Source: Mortierella alpina
Lineage: Eukaryota; Mortierellomycota; Mortierellomycetes; Mortierellales; Mortierellaceae
Assembly (NCBI GenBank): GCA_029449245.1
Contig: JANATF010000002.1
Span: forward strand, 930,001-994,000
Direction of reading: 5' to 3'
Length of the DNA: 64,000 nt
Part shown: piece by piece, positions 22,442-32,448 of the stretch
Layout: every line of letters begins with the position of its first letter
Numbering within the stretch: the first letter of the stretch is position 1
Program-made: the position numbers and the translations under genes
Notes under the pieces: model-generated
Seen by the model: only the letters and a program-made list of their open reading frames with translations
The model's database searches: none
Told to the model about the DNA's origin: nothing

Positions 22442-23215
22442 TACGGTTTCTCAAACGTCGAGTCGAGTCGAATACGCACCCCATTCGGGTTCGACTCGAC
22501 TTTCTGGTGTCGAATGTCGAATACGTTCGACTCGACCTATGTCGAATGAAAGCGTTATTCGACTCGACCATCATTCGACTCGACAGCATTCGACTCGACG
22601 ATATTCGGCTCGACAGTCATTCGACTCGACTGATAATCGACTCGACAGCCATTCGACTCGATAGCCATTCGATTCGACACTCCATTCGACTCGACACTCA
22701 TTCGACTCGACTGATAACCGACTCGACACTCATTCGACGCGACTGATATTCGAGTCGAAAGTCATCCGGCTCGACGGATATTTGACCTGATCTTCAACTG
22801 ACCCGACAGATACTCGACTCGACGCTCATTCCACTAGCTCTATTACTTGAATCGACCTTTATTCAGTCTATTTGTCGAATATCCGTCGAGCCGCATGAGA
22901 CTCGAGTCGAGTATCAGTCGAGTCGAATGAGTGTCGAGTCGAATGGCTATCGAGTCGAATGAGTGTCGAGTCGAATGGAGTGTCGAGTCGAATGAATGTC
23001 GAGTCGAATATCCGTCGAGTCTAATGAGAGCCATGTCGAATGGAGTGTCGAGTCGAATGAGTGTCGAGTCGAATGGCTGTCGAGTCGAATGGATGTCGAG
23101 TCGAATGGAGTATCATTCGACAAGTGTCGAGTCGAATAGACCCATCATTCGTATTCGAAAAGTCGAGTCGAACCCGAGTCGAATGTCGAATGTCGAATAT
23201 TCGTGAGAAACCGTA
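22442..23215. mobile_element. Foldback (MITE-like) DNA element 2
   Basis: 774 bp, same terminal repeats as element 1 (TACGGTTTCTCA) and its own 8-bp duplication GTTGTAGT (22434-22441, 23216-23223). It is a close copy of element 1 with fewer repeat words in each arm and a short extra GTCGAATACGTTCGAC segment near 22515-22535. It lies in the X protease just after the DTG motif. Confidence 0.88.
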
Positions 23216-25317
23216 GTTGTAGTGCAGCCAGTGTCAAGGAGATCCGTATATTCCATGTCATTAATGAGTATAGGGATAATGATCCTTTTATCACCATCAG
23301 CAGCACCACGAAAGGCTGCCTTAAGACGATGGGGAAAAGGGACAGGCGAGGGGTTATGAAAAAACTGAGAAACAGCGGTAGAAAGTGATAGACTTTCGGA
23401 AGGTGACAAAACCTGAGAAGGTTCAGTAGCAACAGGACATGATGTAGCAATTGAATAGCGAGAAGAATCATTAACGTCGTTGGTTATTTGATTGATTGCG
23501 TGAACGCTAGAATAATCATGTTCAGTGCCAAGAGAGTCATCCATAAGCACGTCCTCATCGTCAGTGTCAAAAAGAGCAGCACGCTTAACACCAGCAGCTT
23601 GGGTGATCGCAGCTTTCTTTCTGGAGGGTTGATAAGACGAGGACGAGGAAGTGGTGGTGACTGAGGAAGTGGAGGAAGAAGAAGGAGTACTCCTACGCTG
23701 AGGACAAGACTCTGACCAATGGGTCTTTGTCAACGTAAGACAAGACGGGTTTGAGCACCATGACTTGCCAGGAGGAAGGTTCGTGTAGGCGGGCTTCTTC
23801 TTGATGTTCTGATCCTTTGAAGGCGGACCAGTTGAGGTGAAGGAGGAGGAAGCACCATTGCTGGGCTTATGACGTTTGTCGCGATGATTGTTGTTGTTCG
23901 ATTTCTGCCCAGAAGAGGCAGAATTGTTGCCATTATCCTTTTCAAGGAGGTGAGGCGCCCAAATTGAGGCTGCCCAACGTCCACCCCAAGGATGAAAGCC
24001 TGTAAGAGGGCCTTGAATGTTGCGAATGAACGTTAGGATGACGGTGTACTCCTCTACATCATGAAGACGAGAGAACTTGGAAATGATAAGGTTCTGGGTG
24101 TTGCCGGGGACCGCTCGGAATAGGACGCCAATGAGGATGGCGTGAGGGATTGTGGCTTCCGAGTGGCGCTGGACAAGGCCAGAAGCAAGGAGTAGATTCT
24201 CAAAGCGACGAGCGAAAGATTCAGAGTCTTCTTGAGGGAGGGAGCGGAAAGTGAAGACCCTTTCGAGTATGTTCCCAGTGATCTCATGCAAACGAAAAGT
24301 TTCACGCATGGCCAGTACAACTTCATGCCAGGTACGGGCAGAAGCAGGCGCAATTTGATTCATGAGATCGTCAAAGCGCTGATCCAAACGTTGCTCCAAA
24401 TCAGCCTTAGTGAGGATTTGAGACATATAGCGGTAAGCAAGAATGTCAAAAAGATCAGCCAATTTGTCGCGGTAAAACTTCTCAAAGCGATTGAGAAAGA
24501 GAAAAATGAGCTCCACAAGCTTGGCTTCGAAGTTTTCACGCTTTGCAGTCTTGAGCTTAGAAGTAAGTTCCAGGACAGGTTCGTCCTTGAACGAGGGAAG
24601 GACAAGGCGCTCATAATCAACAGTATGAGTGCCTTGAAAGACAGGAATGGATCCTTTGACCCCAATGCGAACAAGGGCGCCGTGCTCCTTGTTAGAGTAA
24701 ACAGGGGGCACGTTGCAGGCGTCTTGATAAATGATTGGAGGAAAGAGTTGCATTCCCACGTTGGAGCTGGGATTAGAGTTTGAAGGAAAGAGACGGCGAT
24801 TGAGAGCTTGTTGGGCCTGTGCCAATTCACTCTCTGCCTGTGCAATGTTGCCTTTGAGAGCAGCAATAAGAACATTTCTCTCTTGTGTAAGTCTTTCTTT
24901 CTGGTCATGGGGTTGACCGTCAAGAATGAACTCAGAGTCGAGAAGAGTATCCTCAAATTGCTCTTGAAGGCGATGAAGAGTCCTCTCCTTGGTTGTAACC
25001 AAAGCTTGAAGGCGTGCAAGACGGTCTACGACGGGAGGATTATCAACATCCATTGACGTAGAACCAGCAAGCAGCTGAGCAAAGGAGGGAGCAGAAGTAT
25101 TGACTTCTGGAGAAGAATTAACGTCTGGGGTAAGAGCCCCTGACAAAGGAGGTGAAGAAACAGAAGTTTCTGCGGTTGGAACCGTGGTCGCTTGTTCCAT
25201 CGATGATACAACTGGAGGAGTCTCTTGCGAGGTTCCAGAGGGTGCCCCAACTTGCGAGTCAGGAGCATGTGCGTGGGAGGAACGGGTAGATCTTTGCTTC
25301 CCGGGATTTGTTGCCAT
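23216..25317 (-). pseudogene. Element X Gag and start of protease
   Basis: Minus-strand frame from ATG 25317-25315, about 700 native residues before the foldback insertion. Ser/Thr-rich N-terminus, coiled coil (about residues 90-175), capsid-type domain (about 205-430), Ser-rich basic linker, then an atypical zinc motif CSNPSCLTLTKTHWSESC (CX4CX6HX4C) near residue 518, and the protease triad LLDTGC at the end. Frames read beyond 23216 towards 23113 belong to the foldback element. A leader of about 164 nt separates the ATG from the 5' LTR. Confidence 0.85.
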
Positions 25318-25481
25318 TGCAAAGGAAAATGAGGCATAAAAATGAGGTAGTGAAAAATAGCGATAGAAGCGAGCTGAAAGTAGGAAAATCAGCGAATGTA
25401 TGTATGGTTGAGGGTGTGATGAATATCAATTAGGATTGGAGAGACAACTGAACAAAGCAGCACAATTGTCGTTAAAAAAAG

Positions 25482-25659
25482 TGTCGCGGTTAGAGGAAAA
25501 GACACAGTTACTAGGAGCTGTCAAGTAACGAGAACGGAGTGAAGAAAGATGTATTCAATGTCTCCTGTGGACGTGGGCATTAAAGGACACGTCCACACTA
25601 ATCTTCGCTAACTAAAAATATTAAGGGTAAGTCTATGCTAGGACGGTCAATCCGGCACA
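25482..25659 (-). repeat. Element X 5' LTR and candidate primer site
   Basis: 178 bp. Palindrome TGTGGACGTG (25566-25575) / CACGTCCACA (25588-25597). On the element strand TTCTCGTTAC occurs near 25525-25534, and the sequence after the LTR reads CTTTTTTTAACGA, so TCGTTA in the LTR can pair with TAACGA after the T-run (25469-25474). Confidence 0.9.
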
Positions 25660-26299
25660 GACATGGAAAGAGTTGGAAACACTGTTCCTTCGCATTGCAA
25701 TGCCCGTCCGTGAACGCATGGAGGAAATACGGAAAATTGTTGGGCTTGGAAGAAAATCTAACGAGACATACAGACAATTTGCACTACGTATCCATCATGA
25801 TGTTACAATGTTGGGCATCAAGGATGACAACGAAGTGATTATTGACGCACTTCTGGATAAAGTTCCGGATGGAGTCTACAATGACATGCTCATCACTTTG
25901 CGTATCTCAAAGAATGCAAGATGCCGCTTCACATCAATCAAAGATTTTACTGACATCTTGTCTGATATGGCTGGTCCAACTATGGATGTAGGCACTCAAC
26001 GCCCCATGACCGATGACTATTTGCCAAGACCTGCGCCGAGACCCAACAGAGGTGCTTCGAATGGTGCCAACCGCAATAGATCATTTGGACGAAATCGGTT
26101 CGATCCTGCCCGACGCCTGCCTATGCAACCTGCCCCTGCTACGCAACAGGCTGCTCCAGTACCTCGCGGCAGACAGCACTGTAACAATTGCGGCCCGAAC
26201 AACACACACTCGACAGGGGAATGTGTGCAATGCGCATTCTGTCACAAGAAGGGACACACTGCGGATGTGTGCCGCGCTAGACCCCAAAACAATCAAGGC
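25660..26299 (+). pseudogene. Element E gag, middle piece with zinc knuckles
   Basis: The continuation of the gag frame interrupted at 11993. About 210 residues: the helical end of the capsid-like domain ('WKELETLFLRIAMPVRERMEEIRK'), a basic linker rich in R, N and P, and two zinc knuckles, CNNCGPNNTHSTGEC and CAFCHKKGHTADVC. It stops at GGC 26297-26299, where element A is inserted, and continues at 33307. Frames that read on to 26530 are LTR sequence of A. Confidence 0.8.
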
Positions 26300-26512
26300 T
26301 GTGGTGTTTTATGCTGGTGTGGGGCTCAGGCACGTATGTACCTGAGTCGCACGTCCCTTTTTACTTCTACGATTATTAAGAGTTCCCGTGACCGGTGTCT
26401 GGAGGAGCTATATAAGTCCTCCAGATCCCTGTCCACAATAAAACCCTCTCTTGTTCTCGTTGACTTCAGTCCCCAGTTTAGTATTGTAAGTTTACCCCTA
26501 GAGAATATCACA
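26300..26512 (+). repeat. Element A 5' LTR
   Basis: TGTGGTG...ATCACA. A 9-bp inverted repeat TCTGGAGGA (26398-26406) / TCCTCCAGA (26417-26425) encloses GCTATATAAG. AATAAA and CTCTCTTGTTCT follow, then CGTTGA (26458-26463). Confidence 0.95.
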
Positions 26513-27255
26513 TTTTTTTCAACGTACTAAAGAGTCGGCATCCATCCATTGCATCCATCTTCAAGTGTGTTTGATTTGCATCCATTGAGATTCTATCATC
26601 CATCTTTCACTGTTTGCAATTGGGACCTCTCCTTTGTCGTTTATCATTGCTCAAGCAAGATCCAGAAAGACCCAATAGGCTTGTTCCTGTTGAATCGTGT
26701 TTCGAAGATCGAACTTGTGTGCTCTTTTGTGTCTTGGCTGCACATCGCTGCGTGATCCGCTGTTCTTGGGAATATCCAGTGCGTCGTGTTCCAGTGTTGT
26801 TTTCAACCACCACAAATCTTTGCATTTGTTCTTGGTATTTACCACGGCAAATCATTTTGATTGTTTGACGGTATTCACCGCCTGCAATTCATCATCCTCT
26901 CTGCTGATTGGCTAGTGCCATCAGCAAATCATTCTCTCTGTTGTCGGTTAGCTCCGCCAGAAAGTCTTAATTGTTGTCGTGTTGGTGTGTTCCCGCTGCC
27001 GGAAAATTCTTCCTCAAGCAGCTGAGCTTCGACCGATAATTTTACTTGCATAGTCTTCTGACTCCAAGTATTCCTTGTGTGTGTTTCGACTATCACCTGG
27101 TGTGTTAGAGACAAGACCTATAGTAGGGTAGTCTCGTGTAATCATCCTATAGACTGTAAGCTGTAGTGTTTGAGAATCGGAACTGTTGACATAATAAAAG
27201 TCCAGTCTTGGTCTCGCTTGAACCTCCTCTTTTCGCCTTTGCTTTTTATTACCGC
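26513..27255 (+). promoter_or_regulatory. Element A leader with T7 run and candidate primer site
   Basis: A 743-nt untranslated leader. It opens with T7 (26513-26519) and TCAACG (26519-26524), the exact reverse complement of CGTTGA in the LTR. It continues with several CATCCAT words and no gene. The unusual length leaves room for packaging or translation-control structures; none is proven here. The short frames inside are not supported. Confidence 0.55.
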
Positions 27256-30200
27256 ATGGCTTCTAACGATAGTGCCTCAGCTATTCCTGAGGACGTCGTA
27301 ATGGCATCTGGTGATCCACCCTCAGCGCATACTGGGGAAGCTGATATGGACGTATGGTCTATCGATGCTTCGGATGACAAACTTTCCATGTTCCAGAAGT
27401 TGGAGAGGGAGGTCGAGGAAGCCAACAGGGATAAGCAGGATGCTTTGAGTCGCTACATGGACACTAAAGTTGCCGTGCGCAAACTAAAGCAGCTCGACAG
27501 CAAGGATGCAACCCTCACTGATGCTCAGCGTCGGCGTAATGCAGCTAAGCATGATGCGAAAGTGGAAGATGCCCAACGAGATCTCGACAATGCTGTTAGG
27601 GATTTCGACACGGTGCATCGACACTGGATGCAAATGCGACCGCAGCCTCTCGATCATCAATATCGAGATGAGCAGCAGTCGCCGGCTTCGGACGTGCAGG
27701 ACGCAGATGAAGCGTCAGGATCATTGGTCGCCCAATTTAATTCGGCGAGCATCTGGCATTGCGACATCAGGCGCTGCTTGAAGGAAAAAGTCGTTCCTGT
27801 TTTCCAAAACAGCGAGAAGATTGACTTCTCGAGATTGATTCCTAAAAGCTTCCCTGACGAGCCAGAATTCAAGTTGAAATTGCAGGGCAAGGAAGACCTG
27901 GCAGCTTTGGAGATTGTGCGAGTGATCAACAGGTTTTTGCGAGAGTTCCGCGACTTTTATAAGTTGCATCTCGGCAGCCTGTTTGCGATCCTGGCAAGCC
28001 AGTACATGATGAAGGCCTTTAGAAAAGCCGGCATCGAAGTACGCTTGTTGGAGGAGTCACTCGTGACAATGGGCAAGGACTTGACAACCCAAATGGAGGC
28101 CGTGCAGGAGGCAGATGGACCAGTGTATTTCGACTATACGTCGATTGACACTTGGTTTCCGATTGAGAAGTGTGTGCGCGAGCTATTTCGCGTTGACCTT
28201 CTTAAGTCGGAGGCTGTCAAGCAGGTTTTCGCCCTCGACACTGCAACATTCACCGACGTCCACCTCTATGCGGGCAAAGTCGAATTGTTGATGGAAGCGT
28301 CAGGACTCAAGGACTCGGCTTACGAAACTCTGGTCATAGAGTCTTTGTTTGCTGGGTTGCCTGACGAGGGACAGAAGGCTATCACGGCAAAGTATCCAAA
28401 GATGGTTGACTTACCCAATGTCGCCGCCTTTTTGGATTGTGTCCGTGCTGACAGCACCCAATTTCCAGGTCGCAAGACTGATTGGGCCAAGTGGTTTAAA
28501 GCCCGATTCAAGTCCATTGAGATTGCGAGTCAGTCGGCCACTCCGGTTGCTTTTGTGAAGAAGCCCGCGATCCCGCAGCCTAACAAGGGCAAGCATCCTC
28601 GCAAGGATACTCGCCAGCCTTGTAGCAAGGAGAGGTGCACTTCCAGCACCCATGCTCCAGCCCAATGCTACGTATTGCATCCTGAACTGAGACCTCAGTT
28701 CAAGAAGCACAAGTCGTCTGCTCATGGCCATATCCGTTCGGTGTCGGCCATGCAGAAGGCGCCTGCTGTTATTGAACTGCAGCCTGTCCATGCCAAGCGT
28801 TTGGCCGCCATGACTCAGGAGGTCGATATGATCCGTAGTTCGAGCTTGGACACTATTTTAGCGGAGAAGATTAATGATGTTCATATCAATAAACATGCTG
28901 ATGTTGCCCGCTATTTTGCTGAATTTGATCCTTATACACCAATAAAGAGACTTTGTGCTTTCAGAGGTGCTCAAGAAGGTGATAATCGCATTTCGGTAAA
29001 GATATATGCCAATGGCAAAGAACTTACCGCTGTACTTGATTGTGGATCCACAGATTCGTATATCGATTTAGCCATTGCTAGAGAGATGGGAATCAAAGTA
29101 GCCAAGCTACCAGGACCAATTGAGTTAGGAGAAGCTGGAATGAAAGCTGAAAACATGCTTACATGCGACAAAGTTGATCTTGTGTGTAATGACAGATCGG
29201 TTTCGTGTCTAATAAGTGTTATGAACATACCTTATTACGATTTTTATATCGGCATGGACTTGTTTCCTCGCTTTGGGTACTATGTCGGAGGTGTCCGCAT
29301 GCCCAAACCGCCTCCTTTGACTGATATCTGGATCTATGATGATGATAAACCATCTATCTTGCCAGATGCTGTTCCTGACACAGAAAACACGCCCGAGTTC
29401 TTAGCGGACAAGGCACATTTCCTGAAGGAACTGGAACCTGCACTGGAGCGCAACTCTGCAATCGATCCCAAAAGCTATTGTGAGCTTGAGATCCTGAAAG
29501 TAGAATTGAAATTGCCGGCAGACTGCGTAATTAATGTGAAATCCAGGCCGTTCCATGCACATTCACAAGGTGCAGAGGTCGCACGTCAGATCAAACAATG
29601 GGGGGATGATGGTGTCATTGTCCTTGCGCCGAAAGGCAATCCTTATAATAACTCGCTGACTTTAGCAGCCAGAAGAGATATGGATGGTAAAGTGTTGAAA
29701 TACCGAGTGTGCCTAGACCCGAGAGTGCTGAACAAACAATTGTTAAAATCAGACACGTTTCCGTTGCCACTGATTCCAGATCTACTTAAAAAGGCTGCTG
29801 GTCATAAGTATTATTCTACCTTTGATCTGACGCAAGCGTACCATCGACTGCCACTTTCAAAAGAAAGTCAGCCGTATACAGCTTTCACCTATGAAGGAAA
29901 ACAGTACATGTTTGCAAGAGCTCCGTTTGGTTTGAAACCTATGACGAGTATCTTTCAAAGAGGCATGTCTTACCTCCTCGGTGACCTCCAGTTCGCTGGC
30001 ATCTATGTTGATGATACGGTTATTTTCTCTCATACGAAGGAGGATCATTTAGAGCAAGCTAAAATAATTGTGGGCAGATTGACACAAGCGAAGCTCATCC
30101 TCAATCGTCAGAAATGTCATCTCTTTCATACAGAGATTATGTTGTTAGGATTTCTTGTTAACAAGGAAGGAAGGAGAATAAATCCTGAGAAGGTGGCCAA

Positions 30201-32448
30201 CATTTCACAATGGGCCCCACCTACCAACAACAAGGCAGTACAAAGATACATGGGAATGTTTAACTACTTCCGAGAGTACTTGCCGTTATATGGTCCTATT
30301 GCTGGTCCACTCGAATCTTTGCGCAATGCTAAAGGTCGCTTCGTACTGAATGATTTGCAGATGAAGTGCTTTGAGGGCATTAAAAAGCTATTTCCTTATG
30401 CTCCTATATTGAAACAAGTAATCTGGACACTGCATATGTATGTAGGAACGGATGCTTCTAATGAAGGGATTGCTGGTATGGCTTATCAGTTACCATTAGG
30501 CGAAAAAGACGATAGTAAGATTAATTATATCTCTTTCACTTCGCGTGCTTTGCGTGATCATGAGAAGCGGTATCCGGCTTATAAAAAGGAACTACTAGCA
30601 ATCATCTTTACTTTAAAGAAGTTTCACTATTATTTGTGGGGCAGACGTTTTACCTTATTCACAGATCATAAGCCGTTGACCTTTCTGATGGATCAGAAAT
30701 GTTTGTCAAACATTATGGCTGATTGGCGTGAAACTATCTTCAGCTATGACTTTGAAATAATTCATCGTCCTGGAATATTGAATGTGATCCCTGACACTTT
30801 ATCCAGAGCGTTTCCTGAAGAATTATGGCCAGAAGATAAAAGGTCAGCTATCGTGAAGCATTCAAAGAGTAATGCTGCCATGTCCAGTGTGTCATCTGTT
30901 CCAGAGACAATTGATTCTGTAGACTTTGCTCTTCGAATGACTCCTGATAGCATAACATCTCCAGAAGGGGTGCAGTTGCCTGCATTGTCTTTCATGCATC
31001 AAATTCCTGATCCTGAGAGTTGGCACGTTCCTGAGAAATCTAGGCGAAGAGAGATTTTGAAGAAGACGCATTCCTTTGGTCATTTAGGGGCTACAGCAAT
31101 GGTGAACATGATCCATCAAGACAATAAAACGTGGCCCAGATTGAAAGAGGACTGTGTCCTCTGGGTTAAATCGTGTTCATCTTGTCAGCGGTACAATATC
31201 GCAAGAAAAGGCTATCACCCTTTAAAAGCCATTCACGCAGAATTACCTGGTGAACACTTGGCTATAGACTTGGCGCAATTTCCGCTGAGCACTAATGGCT
31301 ATGAATATGCATTATTAGTCGTTGATGTCTGTACTAGATTTGTATTTCTATTTGAGTTGAGAACCAAGGATGCTGCTTCAGTTAGTAAGCGCCTTTTCCG
31401 TCTCTTTTGTGATATCGGCTTTCCGAAAATCATCAAAAGTGACAATGGGCTAGAGTTCGTCAACAGCATTATCAAAGAAATGACAAAGACACTGACAATT
31501 GATCATCGTCTGTCTACACCGTACCACCCTCGAGGTAACGGAGTAGCAGAGAGGCATATCAAGTCAATGAAGGACATTCTTCGTAAAAACATTGAAGCTA
31601 ACCCCACTAATTGGGATGTGCACTTACCCATGGTTCAACTTCAAATGAACACGAGAATTGTCTCGCTTCATAACTCTACACCGTTCTCTTTGTTCTACGG
31701 TAGAGCGTTTCCTGGGATATCAAATTTCACAGCTGCGGACAGTCGCTTGCTATCTGATGATGATTTAGAGAAAAGATTATTATACTTGACTCATTTGATA
31801 TTTCCTGCACTTTCTGACATTAGTTCAGACACCCAAAAGAAAATGATTGATAAATTCAACAACTCGCATACCATCCGTGAAATTCAACCTGGCGCATTTG
31901 TCATGGCGATCGATCCAGTTGCTGAAGGTGCTCTTGTTCCTAAAAAGGACGGCCCTTTTAAAGTAGTGAGACGAACGAGCTTTGGTGCTTATGAATTGCA
32001 AGACGCAACGGGTGACATTTTGCCTCGTCATTATGCTCCTGAGCAATTGAACGTAGTAACCCAAGACCTGGCGCAGCCCTCTGAGGAGAGCTACGAAGTT
32101 GAATCGATTCTAGGACATAGCTTAGAAGACGGCCAATTGCTTTATAAGGTTCATTGGAAGGGATACTCGGAGAATGAAGACTCCTTCATCCCCTACGAAC
32201 AGTTTGACTCGGACAAGTTAGTCCACCAATATTGGAAAGGAATTAACAAGACGAATCCTCACGTGGTCGCGAAGCAGCATCGAAAGAAGCTGAAGACTCA
32301 GAAGGAAGAGTTGAAGAATCACCTTGCAACAAGCGTGACAGCTAGCATTAAGAGAAAGGCTCCTGCAATCGCTTCAATTGCTCAAGCTGTCTCCAGCACT
32401 ACGCATCGGGTCAGACGATCAGGTCGTGGTAATGTGGAGAAGTTGTAG
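27256..32448 (+). CDS. Element A Gag-Pol polyprotein (1730 residues)
   Basis: I choose the ATG at 27256 (ACCGCATGG); codons upstream in frame lack another ATG. Order: coiled coil (about residues 40-115), capsid-like domain (about 175-410), an atypical zinc motif CSKERCTSSTHAPAQC (CX4CX4HX4C, about 456), protease with LDCGS (about 595), RT with YVDDTV (about 916), RNase H (GTDASN, about 1065), integrase zinc domain (about 1271-1312), core D in AIDLAQ, D in SDNGLEF, E in VAERH (about 1336, 1394, 1430), and chromodomain (about 1611-1660). The protease triad reads D-C-G instead of D-S/T-G. The chromodomain keeps HWKGY but has SFIPY in place of TWEP. No stop or frameshift, so likely functional or very recently so. 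Confidence 0.95.
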   Translation: MASNDSASAIPEDVVMASGDPPSAHTGEADMDVWSIDASDDKLSMFQKLEREVEEANRDKQDALSRYMDTKVAVRKLKQLDSKDATLTDAQRRRNAAKHDAKVEDAQRDLDNAVRDFDTVHRHWMQMRPQPLDHQYRDEQQSPASDVQDADEASGSLVAQFNSASIWHCDIRRCLKEKVVPVFQNSEKIDFSRLIPKSFPDEPEFKLKLQGKEDLAALEIVRVINRFLREFRDFYKLHLGSLFAILASQYMMKAFRKAGIEVRLLEESLVTMGKDLTTQMEAVQEADGPVYFDYTSIDTWFPIEKCVRELFRVDLLKSEAVKQVFALDTATFTDVHLYAGKVELLMEASGLKDSAYETLVIESLFAGLPDEGQKAITAKYPKMVDLPNVAAFLDCVRADSTQFPGRKTDWAKWFKARFKSIEIASQSATPVAFVKKPAIPQPNKGKHPRKDTRQPCSKERCTSSTHAPAQCYVLHPELRPQFKKHKSSAHGHIRSVSAMQKAPAVIELQPVHAKRLAAMTQEVDMIRSSSLDTILAEKINDVHINKHADVARYFAEFDPYTPIKRLCAFRGAQEGDNRISVKIYANGKELTAVLDCGSTDSYIDLAIAREMGIKVAKLPGPIELGEAGMKAENMLTCDKVDLVCNDRSVSCLISVMNIPYYDFYIGMDLFPRFGYYVGGVRMPKPPPLTDIWIYDDDKPSILPDAVPDTENTPEFLADKAHFLKELEPALERNSAIDPKSYCELEILKVELKLPADCVINVKSRPFHAHSQGAEVARQIKQWGDDGVIVLAPKGNPYNNSLTLAARRDMDGKVLKYRVCLDPRVLNKQLLKSDTFPLPLIPDLLKKAAGHKYYSTFDLTQAYHRLPLSKESQPYTAFTYEGKQYMFARAPFGLKPMTSIFQRGMSYLLGDLQFAGIYVDDTVIFSHTKEDHLEQAKIIVGRLTQAKLILNRQKCHLFHTEIMLLGFLVNKEGRRINPEKVANISQWAPPTNNKAVQRYMGMFNYFREYLPLYGPIAGPLESLRNAKGRFVLNDLQMKCFEGIKKLFPYAPILKQVIWTLHMYVGTDASNEGIAGMAYQLPLGEKDDSKINYISFTSRALRDHEKRYPAYKKELLAIIFTLKKFHYYLWGRRFTLFTDHKPLTFLMDQKCLSNIMADWRETIFSYDFEIIHRPGILNVIPDTLSRAFPEELWPEDKRSAIVKHSKSNAAMSSVSSVPETIDSVDFALRMTPDSITSPEGVQLPALSFMHQIPDPESWHVPEKSRRREILKKTHSFGHLGATAMVNMIHQDNKTWPRLKEDCVLWVKSCSSCQRYNIARKGYHPLKAIHAELPGEHLAIDLAQFPLSTNGYEYALLVVDVCTRFVFLFELRTKDAASVSKRLFRLFCDIGFPKIIKSDNGLEFVNSIIKEMTKTLTIDHRLSTPYHPRGNGVAERHIKSMKDILRKNIEANPTNWDVHLPMVQLQMNTRIVSLHNSTPFSLFYGRAFPGISNFTAADSRLLSDDDLEKRLLYLTHLIFPALSDISSDTQKKMIDKFNNSHTIREIQPGAFVMAIDPVAEGALVPKKDGPFKVVRRTSFGAYELQDATGDILPRHYAPEQLNVVTQDLAQPSEESYEVESILGHSLEDGQLLYKVHWKGYSENEDSFIPYEQFDSDKLVHQYWKGINKTNPHVVAKQHRKKLKTQKEELKNHLATSVTASIKRKAPAIASIAQAVSSTTHRVRRSGRGNVEKL

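Larger units (their letters stand above)
11994..25659 (-). mobile_element. Element X: Ty3/gypsy chromodomain retrotransposon inserted in E gag
   Basis: Bounded by 178-bp LTRs that look identical (11994-12171 and 25482-25659), TG...CA on each. E flanks are TACAT on the left and GACAT on the right, a target duplication with one mismatch. The coding strand is minus. A single Gag-Pol frame begins at ATG 25317-25315 and ends at TGA 12663-12661, but it is split by two foldback elements and by element B. In each case the insertion sits cleanly inside a codon series that resumes in frame after the duplicated bases, so X itself was intact when hit. Confidence 0.88.

Noticed and set aside
21020-23206. 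Open frames of 60-110 codons across the foldback elements (repeated RLDSHST or VESNECRVE words)
   Set aside because: They come from the repeated TCGA-type word in whatever frame is open; no start context, no domain, and they end with the repeats.
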